A stretch of DNA of 20,911 bases from Christensenella sp. UBA1252 (GTDB lineage: Bacteria; Bacillota; Clostridia; Christensenellales; CAG-1252): the NCBI GenBank assembly GCA_002308575.1, contig DBVY01000009.1, positions 1-20,911 on the forward strand, written 5' to 3'. The notes under the pieces were generated by a model. The model saw nothing but the letters and a program-made list of their open reading frames with translations, ran no database searches and had not been told where the DNA came from. The position numbers and the translations under genes were made by a program. Below, piece by piece: positions 13,710 to 20,911 of this stretch. Position 1 is the stretch's first letter, and the number at the start of each line of letters is the position of its first letter.

Positions 13710-14390
13710 CTATTTAAAGTGAACGCGCAACTCATCCGTATCCGCATAATAAGTCGCAAGCGCAATATTTTTGATCCCCTCTTCGCTCGGGTCGGAGAGG
13801 CGCGCTTTCAGCCAATTCTCGTCCTTTCCGATCTGGCGGAGCGCTTCTTCGATCACCGTCCCGTCCTCGATCACGTCCTTACTCAAAGAGGGTTTCGGCG
13901 GGGTTTTGCCGAGCTCCGCGCTCTTCGCGAGGACGGCGCCCGCCGCGGGCAGGATCGAAACTTCTCCGCTTGTTTCGAAAATGCAGTAGGCAACTTCTCT
14001 CAGGTCGAAATATCCTTTCGCGCGGCACATCGAAAGAAGGTCGTTGATATCGAGCTTGCTGCGCGACAGGTTTTCGTAGCGAATACGTCCGTCCTCGATC
14101 AAAAGAATGGGGCGCCCGCGCACGAACTTTTTGAGAAAGGTCGCTTTGCGCGCGAGAAAGGTTAAAATTAAGTCCAACGCGAGATAGATCGCCATCGCGA
14201 TAAAAAAGTGGTAAAACGGGCGTTCGGGGTCGGTGGACATCTCCGCCGCGATCGATCCCAAGGAGATCCCGATCACGTAATCGAGAAAAGAAAGCTGGGC
14301 GATCTGCTTTTTGCCCATGATCTTCGTGATCACGAACAAGAATAAAAAACTCGAAACCGAAAATAGGACGACGCGCAGGACGGGATTCAT
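13710..14390 (-). CDS. YetF/DUF421 family membrane protein
   Basis: A 226-residue inner-membrane protein. Two to three transmembrane helices fill residues about 5-85, with the family block MGKKQIAQLSFLDYVIGISLGSIAAEM right after the first helix. The soluble YetF domain follows, with the hallmark GRPILLIEDGRIRYENL, then a S-x-x-DL(N/L)xxxR region and SKDVIEDGTVIEEALRQIG. Function is not established; related DUF421 proteins are found in spore membranes of some Bacillus and affect heat resistance. The start at 14390 places the first helix at the N-terminus as in relatives; the frame stays open upstream, but that extension is not membrane-like and would cross the divergent promoter. No clear ribosome site is seen. 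No terminator directly follows; the palindromic element does. Confidence 0.88.
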   Translation of the reverse strand: MNPVLRVVLFSVSSFLFLFVITKIMGKKQIAQLSFLDYVIGISLGSIAAEMSTDPERPFYHFFIAMAIYLALDLILTFLARKATFLKKFVRGRPILLIEDGRIRYENLSRSKLDINDLLSMCRAKGYFDLREVAYCIFETSGEVSILPAAGAVLAKSAELGKTPPKPSLSKDVIEDGTVIEEALRQIGKDENWLKARLSDPSEEGIKNIALATYYADTDELRVHFK

Positions 14391-14463
14391 AAAAAAAGTA
14401 TTGCCCGAAAAAGGATAAATAACCGCTTTGCGGTTCTGTTTGCGAGGAGTTCCCGCCGCGGGC

Positions 14464-14494
14464 TTGACAATCCCCGCCGTTTGGGGCATATAAT
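14464..14494 (+). promoter_or_regulatory. promoter of the PepV-like gene with 19-bp spacer and internal dyad
   Basis: Perfect -35 TTGACA (14464-14469) and perfect -10 TATAAT (14489-14494) stand 19 bp apart instead of 17. The spacer contains the dyad CCCC-N7-GGGG (14472-14486). Overlong spacers with a central dyad are typical of MerR-family controlled promoters; no such regulator gene is in this window. AGAGG precedes the ATG at 14521. Confidence 0.65.
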
Positions 14495-14520
14495 AGCGTA
14501 GTAAATTTTCAGAGGACGCT

Positions 14521-15831
14521 ATGAAACGATACGAAAAGCAAATGACAGAAACCCTTCTCTCCCTCGTTGCGATCGACAGCGTGCAGGCGGAACCCGCCGA
14601 GGGCGCGCCGTTCGGCAAGGGAACGCGCGAGGCGCTCACCGCCTTTTTCTCCCTTTGCCGCTCGATCGGGATGCGCGTGCAAGACCTCGACGGAATGTGC
14701 GGCTTCGCGGAGATCGGCGAAGGCGAACTTCTCGGCATTCCCTTCCATTTGGACACCGTTCCGTTCGGCAACGATTGGACGCATTCCCCGCTCGGCGATA
14801 TCGCGGAAGAAAACGGCGAAACCGTAATCTACGGCAGAGGCACGGAGGACGACAAAGGTCCGTTCGTCGCTCTTTTTTACGCGTTGAAATCCTTGTTGGA
14901 CGAAGGGAGAACGCCGCGCCGCCGTGTGCGCTTGATTGCGGGATTGAACGAAGAAAGCGGTTGGAAATGTATCGAACGCTATCTCGCGACCGAAGAGATC
15001 CCCGCCCTTTCCTTTTCGCCGGATGCGGATTTTCCGGTCATCAACTGCGAAAAAGGTGTTTGCCACGCCCGCGTTACTTTTAAAAAGCCCGATTCGATCT
15101 TCTATATCGAGGGCGGCGAACGCGTCAATATGGTCGCGGACAGCGCGAAACTCAAAATGAAAACGATGTCGGACGGCACGCTCTCGAAATGCATAAAAGG
15201 ATTGGCGAAGATCACGTTTGAAAACGACGGCTTTGCGCTCGCCGCGAAAGGCGTTTCGGCGCACGGCTCGACGCCCGACAAAGGCGAAAACGCGATCTTG
15301 AAACTGCTTTTCGCCGCGAAGAGTTCGAACGAATTCATCGCGGATCTTTACGACGCATTTTTCAAAACGGACGGCAGCGGGCTCAAAATCGCCTGCGCAG
15401 ACGAGCAAAGCGGCGCTTTGACGATGAACGTCGGTTACGCGCGTACGGTGGGCGACGAGATCTCGTTCGGCCTTGATATCCGCTACCCCGTAACGGTCAA
15501 AGAAGAAACGATCCTCGAAGCGATCAGCTCCGCTCTCCCCGACGCAACCGTGACCGTGGACGGGCGGCATCTGCCCTTATTCGTGCCTGCGGATTCCGAA
15601 CTCGTGACCGCGCTGATCGGCGCTTATAACGAGGTTACGGGCGAAGGGGCAAGCCCGATCTCGATCGGCGGCGCGACCTATGCGCGCGCATTCCCGAACG
15701 CCGTTGCCTTCGGCCCGATCTTCCCTGACGAAGAAAGCAAGATCCACCAAGCGGACGAATGCGTTCGCCTCTCCCGCCTCGTTAAATCGGCGGAGATCTA
15801 TAAAAAAGCGCTCGAAAAACTCGCTTTTTGA
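14521..15831 (+). CDS. M20-family dipeptidase, PepV/Sapep-like
   Basis: A 436-residue zinc- or manganese-dependent cytosolic dipeptidase. Expected metal and catalytic residues are present: His76 and Asp78 in PFHLDTVP, the bridging Asp110/111 in GRGTEDDKGP, the catalytic Glu144-Glu145 in LNEESG, Asp168 or Asp170 in FSPDADFP, and a C-terminal His near 409 in KIHQADE. The lid/dimerisation domain between about 180 and 380 includes the AHGSTPDKGENA block that carries the conserved His-Gly. This layout is that of PepV (Lactobacillus) and Sapep (Staphylococcus), which cleave unmodified dipeptides. Product specificity is inferred from the family. An AGAGGA ribosome site lies close to the ATG. Confidence 0.92.
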   Translation: MKRYEKQMTETLLSLVAIDSVQAEPAEGAPFGKGTREALTAFFSLCRSIGMRVQDLDGMCGFAEIGEGELLGIPFHLDTVPFGNDWTHSPLGDIAEENGETVIYGRGTEDDKGPFVALFYALKSLLDEGRTPRRRVRLIAGLNEESGWKCIERYLATEEIPALSFSPDADFPVINCEKGVCHARVTFKKPDSIFYIEGGERVNMVADSAKLKMKTMSDGTLSKCIKGLAKITFENDGFALAAKGVSAHGSTPDKGENAILKLLFAAKSSNEFIADLYDAFFKTDGSGLKIACADEQSGALTMNVGYARTVGDEISFGLDIRYPVTVKEETILEAISSALPDATVTVDGRHLPLFVPADSELVTALIGAYNEVTGEGASPISIGGATYARAFPNAVAFGPIFPDEESKIHQADECVRLSRLVKSAEIYKKALEKLAF

Positions 15832-15855
15832 CCCTTTTGATCGAAAAAAATATTC

Positions 15856-15885
15856 TTTACCGCGAAGCACCCCCTGTGCTATAAT
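15856..15885 (+). promoter_or_regulatory. extended -10 promoter directly before the AEC gene
   Basis: -10 TATAAT (15880-15885) is preceded by TGC, making an extended -10, with TTTACC (15856-15861) 18 bp upstream as a moderate -35. The last -10 base is only 6 nt before the ATG at 15892, so transcription should start at or within a base of the start codon. Confidence 0.65.
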
Positions 15886-15891
15886 CTTGCT

Positions 15892-16824
15892 ATGCAATTC
15901 TTTATCACGCTAACGACAGTCGCATTGATGCTCGCATACGCGATCCCCGGGTTTCTTTTCGTCAAAACGAAGACGATCAAACCCGATTCTATCGGCGCGT
16001 TCGCCCGCGTTTTGCTGTTCGTAAACCAACCCGCGCTGATCCTTTATTCCTTAAACGCGGCGGATTTTACGCTCGAATTCCTGCGCCAGCTCGGGATCTT
16101 TTTCGGACTTTGCACGGCGATGCAGATCGTCGTCATTTGCACGTTATGGTTTTTGATGCGCCGGCGGTTCGACGACGTCCGAAACCGCATTTGCACGATC
16201 GCCTCTTCCCTTGCGAACGTAGGCTTTTTCGGTGTGCCCCTTCTCGAAGCGATCCTGCCTTCTCACCCCGAAGTCGTTGCGTTTTCCACCGTCTTTTCGG
16301 TCAGCCTGAACTTAATCTCTTGGACGCTCGCCGTCGGGCTCATCACCTACGACAAATCGAAAATGAGCGTGCGCAATATGGTCGTCAATCCGACGACGGT
16401 TTCCCTGCTCGTTGCGCTTCCTCTCTTCTTTACCTCCACCAAACTGCCCTCTGCGATCGCGCCCGCGGTTGAACTGCTCGGCAGAATGACGACGCCGATG
16501 TGCATGCTGATCCTCGGCATGCGCCTCGCGACCGTTACGCCGCGCGATCTCTTTATGAACCCGCGCGTCTATTTCGCGACCGCGATGAAAAACGTCGTCT
16601 ATCCCCTTCTGTCTTTCGCGGTCATCTTTTTCGTTCCCGTTCCCTCTTACGTCAAGATCACGTTTTTTATTCTCGGCTGTTGTCCGAGCGCGAGCATGGT
16701 TTTGAACATGGCGGAACTCGTGGGCGAAGGGCAAACGAGCGCGGCGTCCACCGTCCTGATCAGCACGCTTTCCTGCATCGCAACGATTCCTCTCCTATCT
16801 TTGATGATCCCCCTGTTATCCTGA
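15892..16824 (+). CDS. AEC-family (auxin efflux carrier type) transporter
   Basis: A 310-residue integral membrane protein with about ten hydrophobic helices in two halves. Family features: an N-terminal helix followed by the FVNQPALILYSL block (the NxPxLI helix-break of the first half), SLANVGFFGVPLL, TPMCMLILGMRLA, and CPSASMVLNMAELV in the last third. AEC carriers export or import small organic anions such as malate, lactate or citrate; the substrate here is unknown. No Shine-Dalgarno sequence precedes the ATG, and the promoter position suggests a leaderless transcript. The next Met (residue 13) would cut into the first helix. It sits 60 nt after the dipeptidase gene with no terminator between, so read-through is also possible. 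Confidence 0.92.
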   Translation: MQFFITLTTVALMLAYAIPGFLFVKTKTIKPDSIGAFARVLLFVNQPALILYSLNAADFTLEFLRQLGIFFGLCTAMQIVVICTLWFLMRRRFDDVRNRICTIASSLANVGFFGVPLLEAILPSHPEVVAFSTVFSVSLNLISWTLAVGLITYDKSKMSVRNMVVNPTTVSLLVALPLFFTSTKLPSAIAPAVELLGRMTTPMCMLILGMRLATVTPRDLFMNPRVYFATAMKNVVYPLLSFAVIFFVPVPSYVKITFFILGCCPSASMVLNMAELVGEGQTSAASTVLISTLSCIATIPLLSLMIPLLS

Positions 16825-16846
16825 AACAATCAAAAGAGCATAAAAG

Positions 16847-16876
16847 AAGGCTTCTTCGGTTTGAAGAAGCCTTTTT
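16847..16876 (+). terminator. rho-independent terminator of the AEC gene
   Basis: An 11-bp perfect stem AAGGCTTCTTC/GAAGAAGCCTT (16847-16857 with 16863-16873), loop GGTTT, followed by T's (16872-16876). It is about 22 bp past the stop. Confidence 0.87.
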
Positions 16877-16886
16877 CCTTAATGGA

Positions 16887-16999
16887 GCGTTTGACTTGTC
16901 AAGCGCGAGGTTTCATGGGGCAAAGCCCCCTTTCACGACAACTCGTTGTCTTTTCATGCGCGTTTCGCGCAATTCATCGAAAGAGCGCCCCGCTCTTTC
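16887..16999. repeat. array of five consecutive short hairpins with TTTCAT/C-like linkers
   Basis: Five palindromes in 113 bp: 16887-16906 (9 pairs including one G-U, tiny loop), 16917-16929 (GGGGC-AAA-GCCCC), 16937-16950 (GACAAC-TC-GTTGTC), 16958-16970 (GCGCG-TTT-CGCGC), and 16979-16999 (9-bp GAAAGAGCG/CGCTCTTTC, loop CCC). Linkers between them are similar: GAGGTTTCAT, CTTTCAC, TTTTCAT, AATTCATC. Stems differ in sequence while linkers stay alike. The array fills the space between the AEC terminator and the potD stop. Only the first hairpin-like unit lacks the linker before it. Confidence 0.75.
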
Positions 17000-17000
17000 T

Positions 17001-18218
17001 TTATTGGATCTGCGACCACATCGTCGTAACGCGGGTCTTGCCGTCGCCGAGGTCTTTCATAACGCCGCAACGGTTTAAGGTTTCCGCGCTCGGGAACATC
17101 GTTTCGAGGAACATCTCTTTCCAGCCCACGGGGGTGTTTTCAAACATGCCGTCCTCATCCACGACGTAATTGTCGTAAAGTTCGTCGTACGCCTCTTTCA
17201 CGCAGCTGATCGCGCCCGCCCATTCGCTGTTTTGGATCGCGATATCCTTTCGGCAAAGGAATTTCAGGAAGTAATTCGCCGCGTCCACGTTCTTCGCGTA
17301 CTTGTTGATCACGAAGTTATCGATATAGACGTTGCCGCCCTCGTCGGGAACGACGTACCAAAGGTTGCGGTTGCCCGCATGCTCCTTGCCGTCCATATCC
17401 TCGTAATCGTTCATGACGTAACCCGCGTCGCAACTCCACATCAAAGCGACCGCAACGTTGGACTTATTCGCCGCCATTTCGAATTTGACGTTATCGACGT
17501 CCCAAACGTTTCCTTTCGTGGACTTGATCGAAAGAAGGGTGTTTTTCGCCTTGCCGACCGTATCTGCGGTCGTGTCTTCAAACACCGCTTGAACGGCGCT
17601 CTTCTGCGCCGCGCCCGTCAGCCCGGAGAGCGTCGTTCTCGCGTTGTACAGGCAAGCCGCCGCGTAAGCGTCGCGCATCGAATCTTTGATCGAGCACTTG
17701 CCCGAGAATTCGGTTCCGAACAAGGACTCCCAGCTCGTGATCTCCTTCTGCGTCTTGCTCTTGTCGTACACGATGCCCAAGGTGCCGTACATATACGGAA
17801 CGGCGTACGCAAGGGTCGGATCGTAGGTCTTCGCCAGTTCTACGTACTCGGCTTTGAAAACGGTGTCGTTGATCGTTCCGACGATCTCCGTGTCAAACGG
17901 AAGCACGAGGTTTTTCTTGATCAGGTACTCGACCATATAATCGCTCGGGCACAACAGATCGTAATCGGATTTACTGCCCTCGACGGCAAGTTGTATGTTT
18001 TCGACCGCTTCGAATGTTTCGATCTTGACCGTAACGTTCTTCCCCGTCTGCTCCTTATACCAGCTTTCGAACGTTTCGAAAATGTCCTCGTCGATATACT
18101 CGCCGGGCATATAGAGCTTCAAAATTTCGCTTCTCGGCGTGGTGCTGCAAGCGAAGAGCGACGCGGAAGCCGCCCCCAAAAGCGCGATCGCAAGCAATAA
18201 GCAAATGATCTTTTTCAT
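17001..18218 (-). CDS. potD: spermidine/putrescine ABC transporter, substrate-binding lipoprotein
   Basis: A 405-residue extracytoplasmic binding protein of the PotD/PotF family, tethered by lipid: MKKIICLLLAIALLG leader with lipobox LFAC (Cys near 24). It captures polyamines for PotBC. Family blocks: LKLYMPGEYIDEDIFETFE at the mature start (PotD normally has W-x-Y at this place), VKIETFEAVENIQ, YDLLCPSDYMVEYL, VPYMYGTLGIVYDK, and near the end VYIDNFVINKYAKNVDAANYFLKFL. The start at 18218 is chosen because GGAAGGAG lies just upstream; an earlier start 13 codons away would add a hydrophilic tail before the signal peptide. It is the last gene of potABCD. The hairpin array follows its stop by 1 bp. 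Confidence 0.93.
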   Translation of the reverse strand: MKKIICLLLAIALLGAASASLFACSTTPRSEILKLYMPGEYIDEDIFETFESWYKEQTGKNVTVKIETFEAVENIQLAVEGSKSDYDLLCPSDYMVEYLIKKNLVLPFDTEIVGTINDTVFKAEYVELAKTYDPTLAYAVPYMYGTLGIVYDKSKTQKEITSWESLFGTEFSGKCSIKDSMRDAYAAACLYNARTTLSGLTGAAQKSAVQAVFEDTTADTVGKAKNTLLSIKSTKGNVWDVDNVKFEMAANKSNVAVALMWSCDAGYVMNDYEDMDGKEHAGNRNLWYVVPDEGGNVYIDNFVINKYAKNVDAANYFLKFLCRKDIAIQNSEWAGAISCVKEAYDELYDNYVVDEDGMFENTPVGWKEMFLETMFPSAETLNRCGVMKDLGDGKTRVTTMWSQIQ

Positions 18219-18261
18219 CGTTTTTCTCCTTCCTTCGTTATTTTGTTCTGTTTGCAAGGCT

Positions 18262-19095
18262 TTAAGCCCTTTTTGCCATTTCTTTGAGTCGTTTGTTTTT
18301 AACGACGTTATACCCGATCAGCGCCGCAAGCACGACGATAAAGATGATCGTGGAAAGCGCGCGGATCTCGATCGGAATTCCTTTTTTGCGAATCCCCGCA
18401 TAAACGAACGTCGAGATCGTTTCGACGTTGGCGCCGAACGAGTTGATGTTCGTGACGACGAAATCGTCCAAAGACAAGGTAAACGCAAGCGCAAAACCCG
18501 AAACCATTGCGCCCGCGAGTTGCGGAAGCATAACGGTAAACAAACTGCGCATCGGTCCCGCGCCGAGATCCATACTTGCTTCGAGCAAGTTCGGGTTCAG
18601 TTGTTGCAAGCGGGGCGTTACGGTCAGGATCACGTAGGGCGTCGTTATGATCGTGTGCGTTACGATCAGCCAAACGAGGCTGAAATTAACGGGGATCTTC
18701 ACGGTGTCGCGAATAAAGATCATCAAAAGGAAGAATCCCATTGCCGTTACGATCTCCGCGTTTACGACGGTGATCTGCGACGCGGCGTCCACGACGGCTT
18801 TGGTCTTTCTTCTCATATAGTGAATGCCGACGGACGCGGTCGTTCCGAGCACGGTTGCGAGCGCGGCGGACGCGGCGCCGATCACGAGCGTGTTTTTCAG
18901 CGCGGCAAGCAGTTGCTCATTTTCAAACAGTTTTCCGTACAAAGAAAAGGTAAAATCCCCGAATTCGCCGCCGACCTGTTGCGACGTGCTGAACGAATAG
19001 AGGACGATCATAACCAAAGGCAGATAGATCGCAACGAGAACGGCGATGAGGATCACCCACTTGAAGATCACCGAAAGAACGAAACGCTTTTTCAT
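18262..19095 (-). CDS. potC: spermidine/putrescine ABC transporter permease PotC
   Basis: A 277-residue inner-membrane permease with six predicted helices. The EAA loop that docks on PotA reads EASMDLGAGPMRSLFTVMLP in the second half, followed by the family's DDFVVTNINSFGANVETIS block, which is typical of PotC. Its ATG shares one base with the potB stop (TAATG), so translation is probably coupled. There is a 43-nt gap to potD. Confidence 0.95.
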   Translation of the reverse strand: MKKRFVLSVIFKWVILIAVLVAIYLPLVMIVLYSFSTSQQVGGEFGDFTFSLYGKLFENEQLLAALKNTLVIGAASAALATVLGTTASVGIHYMRRKTKAVVDAASQITVVNAEIVTAMGFFLLMIFIRDTVKIPVNFSLVWLIVTHTIITTPYVILTVTPRLQQLNPNLLEASMDLGAGPMRSLFTVMLPQLAGAMVSGFALAFTLSLDDFVVTNINSFGANVETISTFVYAGIRKKGIPIEIRALSTIIFIVVLAALIGYNVVKNKRLKEMAKRA

Positions 19096-19910
19096 TACGC
19101 CTTCCCTCCTTTCACGGGCGCCTTTGCCGTGCGCTTCATCAAAACCGAGCTGACAACCATAACGAGAAGCACGATCAAAAGAAGCACGAACGAGAGCGCG
19201 GAACCGTAGCCGTAATTGCCGTAGTTCTGATTTTCAAACAGGCTCGCGATTTTCGCGCCGATGACCGTCGTGTTCATATCGCCCATCATCTTCGTGATCG
19301 CGTACGAACTGAAAATCGGCATAAACATCATGCTGACGCCGCTGATGACGCCGGGGATCGACAACGGAAGCGTGACCTTGAAAAAAGTTCTGAACGGGTT
19401 CGCGCCGAGGTCGTTCGACGCTTCCACGTAACTCTTATCCATATTGGAGAGAACCGTGTAAATCGGAAGGAGCATATACGGGAAAAAGTCGTACACCATA
19501 CCGATCACCGCCGCGCCGAAACTCTTTTTCAGCCCGATCACGGTCAAAAGCGATTGGAGCGCGAAGATGCGGAGCATAAAGTTGATCCACATCGGAATGA
19601 TAAACAAAAGCGCGAGGATCGCCATTTTTTTGAAGGGTTCGGACGAAAGCACGAACGCCACGGGATAAGCGATCAACAAGCAAATGACGGTGGATAAAGC
19701 CGCGATGCCAACCGTTTGCCCGAGCTGACGAAGCGTTTCTTTTTCCGTAAAAACGAGGCGGAAATTCTCAACCGTAAATCCGCCGTCCTCCCCGCGAAAC
19801 GCATAGATCAAAACCAAGATCAAAGGAACGATCACGAACACGAGCGTAACCGCAAGATAGGGAAAAGAAAACGCCGTCGGGCGAAAAACTTTTGCCTTCC
19901 CTTTCTTCAT
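19095..19910 (-). CDS. potB: spermidine/putrescine ABC transporter permease PotB
   Basis: A 271-residue permease with six predicted helices and the PotB-type EAA motif [22 protein letters not shown], followed by [11 protein letters not shown] (PotB usually has a similar FvipdllGG block). It forms the membrane pore with PotC. Its ATG overlaps the potA stop by 4 nt (ATGA). The basic start [11 protein letters not shown] precedes the first helix. Confidence 0.95.
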   Translation of the reverse strand: MKKGKAKVFRPTAFSFPYLAVTLVFVIVPLILVLIYAFRGEDGGFTVENFRLVFTEKETLRQLGQTVGIAALSTVICLLIAYPVAFVLSSEPFKKMAILALLFIIPMWINFMLRIFALQSLLTVIGLKKSFGAAVIGMVYDFFPYMLLPIYTVLSNMDKSYVEASNDLGANPFRTFFKVTLPLSIPGVISGVSMMFMPIFSSYAITKMMGDMNTTVIGAKIASLFENQNYGNYGYGSALSFVLLLIVLLVMVVSSVLMKRTAKAPVKGGKA

Positions 19911-20911
19911 CTCTCTTCCTCCGCAACCGTTTCCTCGGCCTTTTCCTCGTCCTCTTCGGGATCGTACTTTTCGAGTTTGACCTTGCTGCCGTCGATACGG
20001 ACGCCGACGCGGTCATCCATATCCCATTCGTCCGCCGTGTCGATATAAAAATCTTCGTCGGTATCGGTGTAGACCTGAACCTGATAATAGGTTCCTTTGT
20101 AAAGGCTTTGGGTAACGCTCGCGCCGATCACGCCGTCCTCTTCGTCGTCCATGAGTTCGACGGCGTTAAAAGGAACGTACACGATGACGTCGTCACCCGC
20201 CTCGAATCCGTCCGTCGGAATCTCGAATTCGCCGCCGCAAAATTCAACGTAGCCTTCGCCCGTTACGCGACCGATGTATTTATTGATCGTCAGGATCTTC
20301 TTCATGATATGGATGCTGTCCGGTTGGATCCCGAGGGAAACCCTTTGACCGGGCAGGAATTCTTTTTGCGACTGTACGGTGAATTCGTAATCGGAAGCGA
20401 GCACTTCCATCTCGTAATAAGTGCCTTTGAAAACGGTCGTCAAAACTTCGCCGTCGAAATCGCCTTTGCCTTCGCCGAGCGAGATCAAAATATCTTCGGG
20501 GCGGATCACAACGTCCACCCTTTCGTTCTTCTCAAACCCTTTATCCACGCATTTGAGGCTCTTACCGAGGAAGGAGATCTTGAAATCCTTTTCCATAACG
20601 CCGGAAAGAATGTTCGATTCCCCGATAAAGTCCGCAACGAACGCGTTCTTCGGCTCGTCGTAGATCTTTTTCGGGCGCGCGATCTGTTGGATCACGCCGT
20701 CGTTCATAACGACGACCACGTCGCTCATCGTCAACGCTTCTTCCTGATCGTGCGTAACGAAGATAAAAGTGATGCCGAGATTTTGATGCATCTTTTTCAG
20801 CTCGATCTGCATCTCTTTACGCATTTTGAGATCCAACGCGCCGAGCGGTTCGTCCAAAAGAAGGACTTTGGGCTCGCAAACGATCGCGCGCGCGATCGCG
20901 ACGCGCTGTTG
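19907..20911 (-). CDS. potA: spermidine/putrescine ABC transporter ATPase PotA (5' end cut by window edge), with extended C-terminus
   Basis: The C-terminal 334 residues of the ATP-hydrolysing subunit. The window opens in QQRVAIARA, the tail of the ABC signature, then Walker [12 protein letters not shown] (residues about 17-27 of the visible part) and the H-loop THDQEEA (His54). A TOBE domain follows ([16 protein letters not shown]... KGTYYEMEV... [17 protein letters not shown]). After it comes about 130 residues more, including a second TOBE-like unit ([12 protein letters not shown]... [17 protein letters not shown]) and a very acidic tail ([18 protein letters not shown]). With the missing N-terminal part the protein would be near 470 residues, against about 370 for a usual PotA. 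It drives PotBC. Confidence 0.93.
   Translation of the reverse strand, partial: QQRVAIARAIVCEPKVLLLDEPLGALDLKMRKEMQIELKKMHQNLGITFIFVTHDQEEALTMSDVVVVMNDGVIQQIARPKKIYDEPKNAFVADFIGESNILSGVMEKDFKISFLGKSLKCVDKGFEKNERVDVVIRPEDILISLGEGKGDFDGEVLTTVFKGTYYEMEVLASDYEFTVQSQKEFLPGQRVSLGIQPDSIHIMKKILTINKYIGRVTGEGYVEFCGGEFEIPTDGFEAGDDVIVYVPFNAVELMDDEEDGVIGASVTQSLYKGTYYQVQVYTDTDEDFYIDTADEWDMDDRVGVRIDGSKVKLEKYDPEEDEEKAEETVAEEER

Noticed and set aside
14388..14412. Leaderless start for yetF like that of the AEC gene
   Set aside because: AATACT lies at the right distance from the ATG, but no -35 or extended -10 is seen, so the promoter is not supported.
14391..14771. N-terminal extension of the YetF protein in the same open frame
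   Set aside because: The extension is Arg/Pro/Ser rich, crosses the divergent promoter and the start of the dipeptidase gene; family members begin just before the first helix.
16887..16999. CRISPR array at the hairpin cluster
   Set aside because: The palindromic parts differ between units and the constant parts are only about 7 nt, with no uniform spacers and no cas genes.

Overview
The window reads as chromosomal DNA of a spore-forming member of the Clostridia (Firmicutes), probably an uncultured, gut-type lineage of middling GC content. Evidence: a sleB-ypeB cortex-lysis pair, spoIIR, a SipL-like SPOCS/LysM spore-envelope protein, a PotABCD operon, an archaeal-type prolyl-tRNA synthetase and a PepV-like dipeptidase. 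No rRNA, tRNA, insertion sequence, phage gene or CRISPR array was recognised. The assignment to Clostridia is an inference from gene content; a finer placement cannot be made by eye.

Layout. (1) 1-1710, minus strand: a metal-resistance operon, promoter/operator > CadC/SmtB-type repressor > free-standing HMA metallochaperone domain > P1B-type ATPase cut off by the left edge. (2) 1737-6074: sporulation and germination block. sleB-ypeB (minus) is transcribed divergently from spoIIR (plus) across a 90-bp gap holding a good forespore sigma-G promoter, and a SipL-like gene (minus) follows. (3) 6201-10239, plus strand: a cell-surface GLUG-type lipoprotein, then thyA-folA-ispE, tightly packed with overlapping ends. 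(4) 10259-11983: proS with its own promoter and a strong terminator. (5) 11779-14520: a GT28-type diacylglycerol glycosyltransferase and a YetF/DUF421 membrane protein on the minus strand, separated by two gene-free gaps of more than 300 bp. (6) 14464-16876, plus strand: PepV-like dipeptidase and an AEC-family carrier. (7) 17001-20911, minus strand: potA-potB-potC-potD polyamine uptake operon, with potA cut off by the right edge.

Functional picture. The sporulation genes cover different stages: SpoIIR signals from forespore to mother cell, the SipL-like protein belongs to coat/envelope assembly, and SleB/YpeB lyse cortex at germination. ThyA and FolA form one cycle, since ThyA oxidises methylene-THF to DHF and FolA reduces it back. 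The metal operon is self-regulated by a repressor with two visible metal-site signatures.

The most interesting non-coding content is in the gaps. Two diverged copies of one palindromic element (11794-11899, reverse orientation; 13553-13697, forward) share a GTAC-centred core and end motifs, and their terminal stems differ by changes that keep pairing. A separate array of five consecutive short hairpins joined by TTTCAT/C-like linkers fills the space between the AEC gene and potD (16887-16999). Neither is explained by a feature type I can name with confidence.
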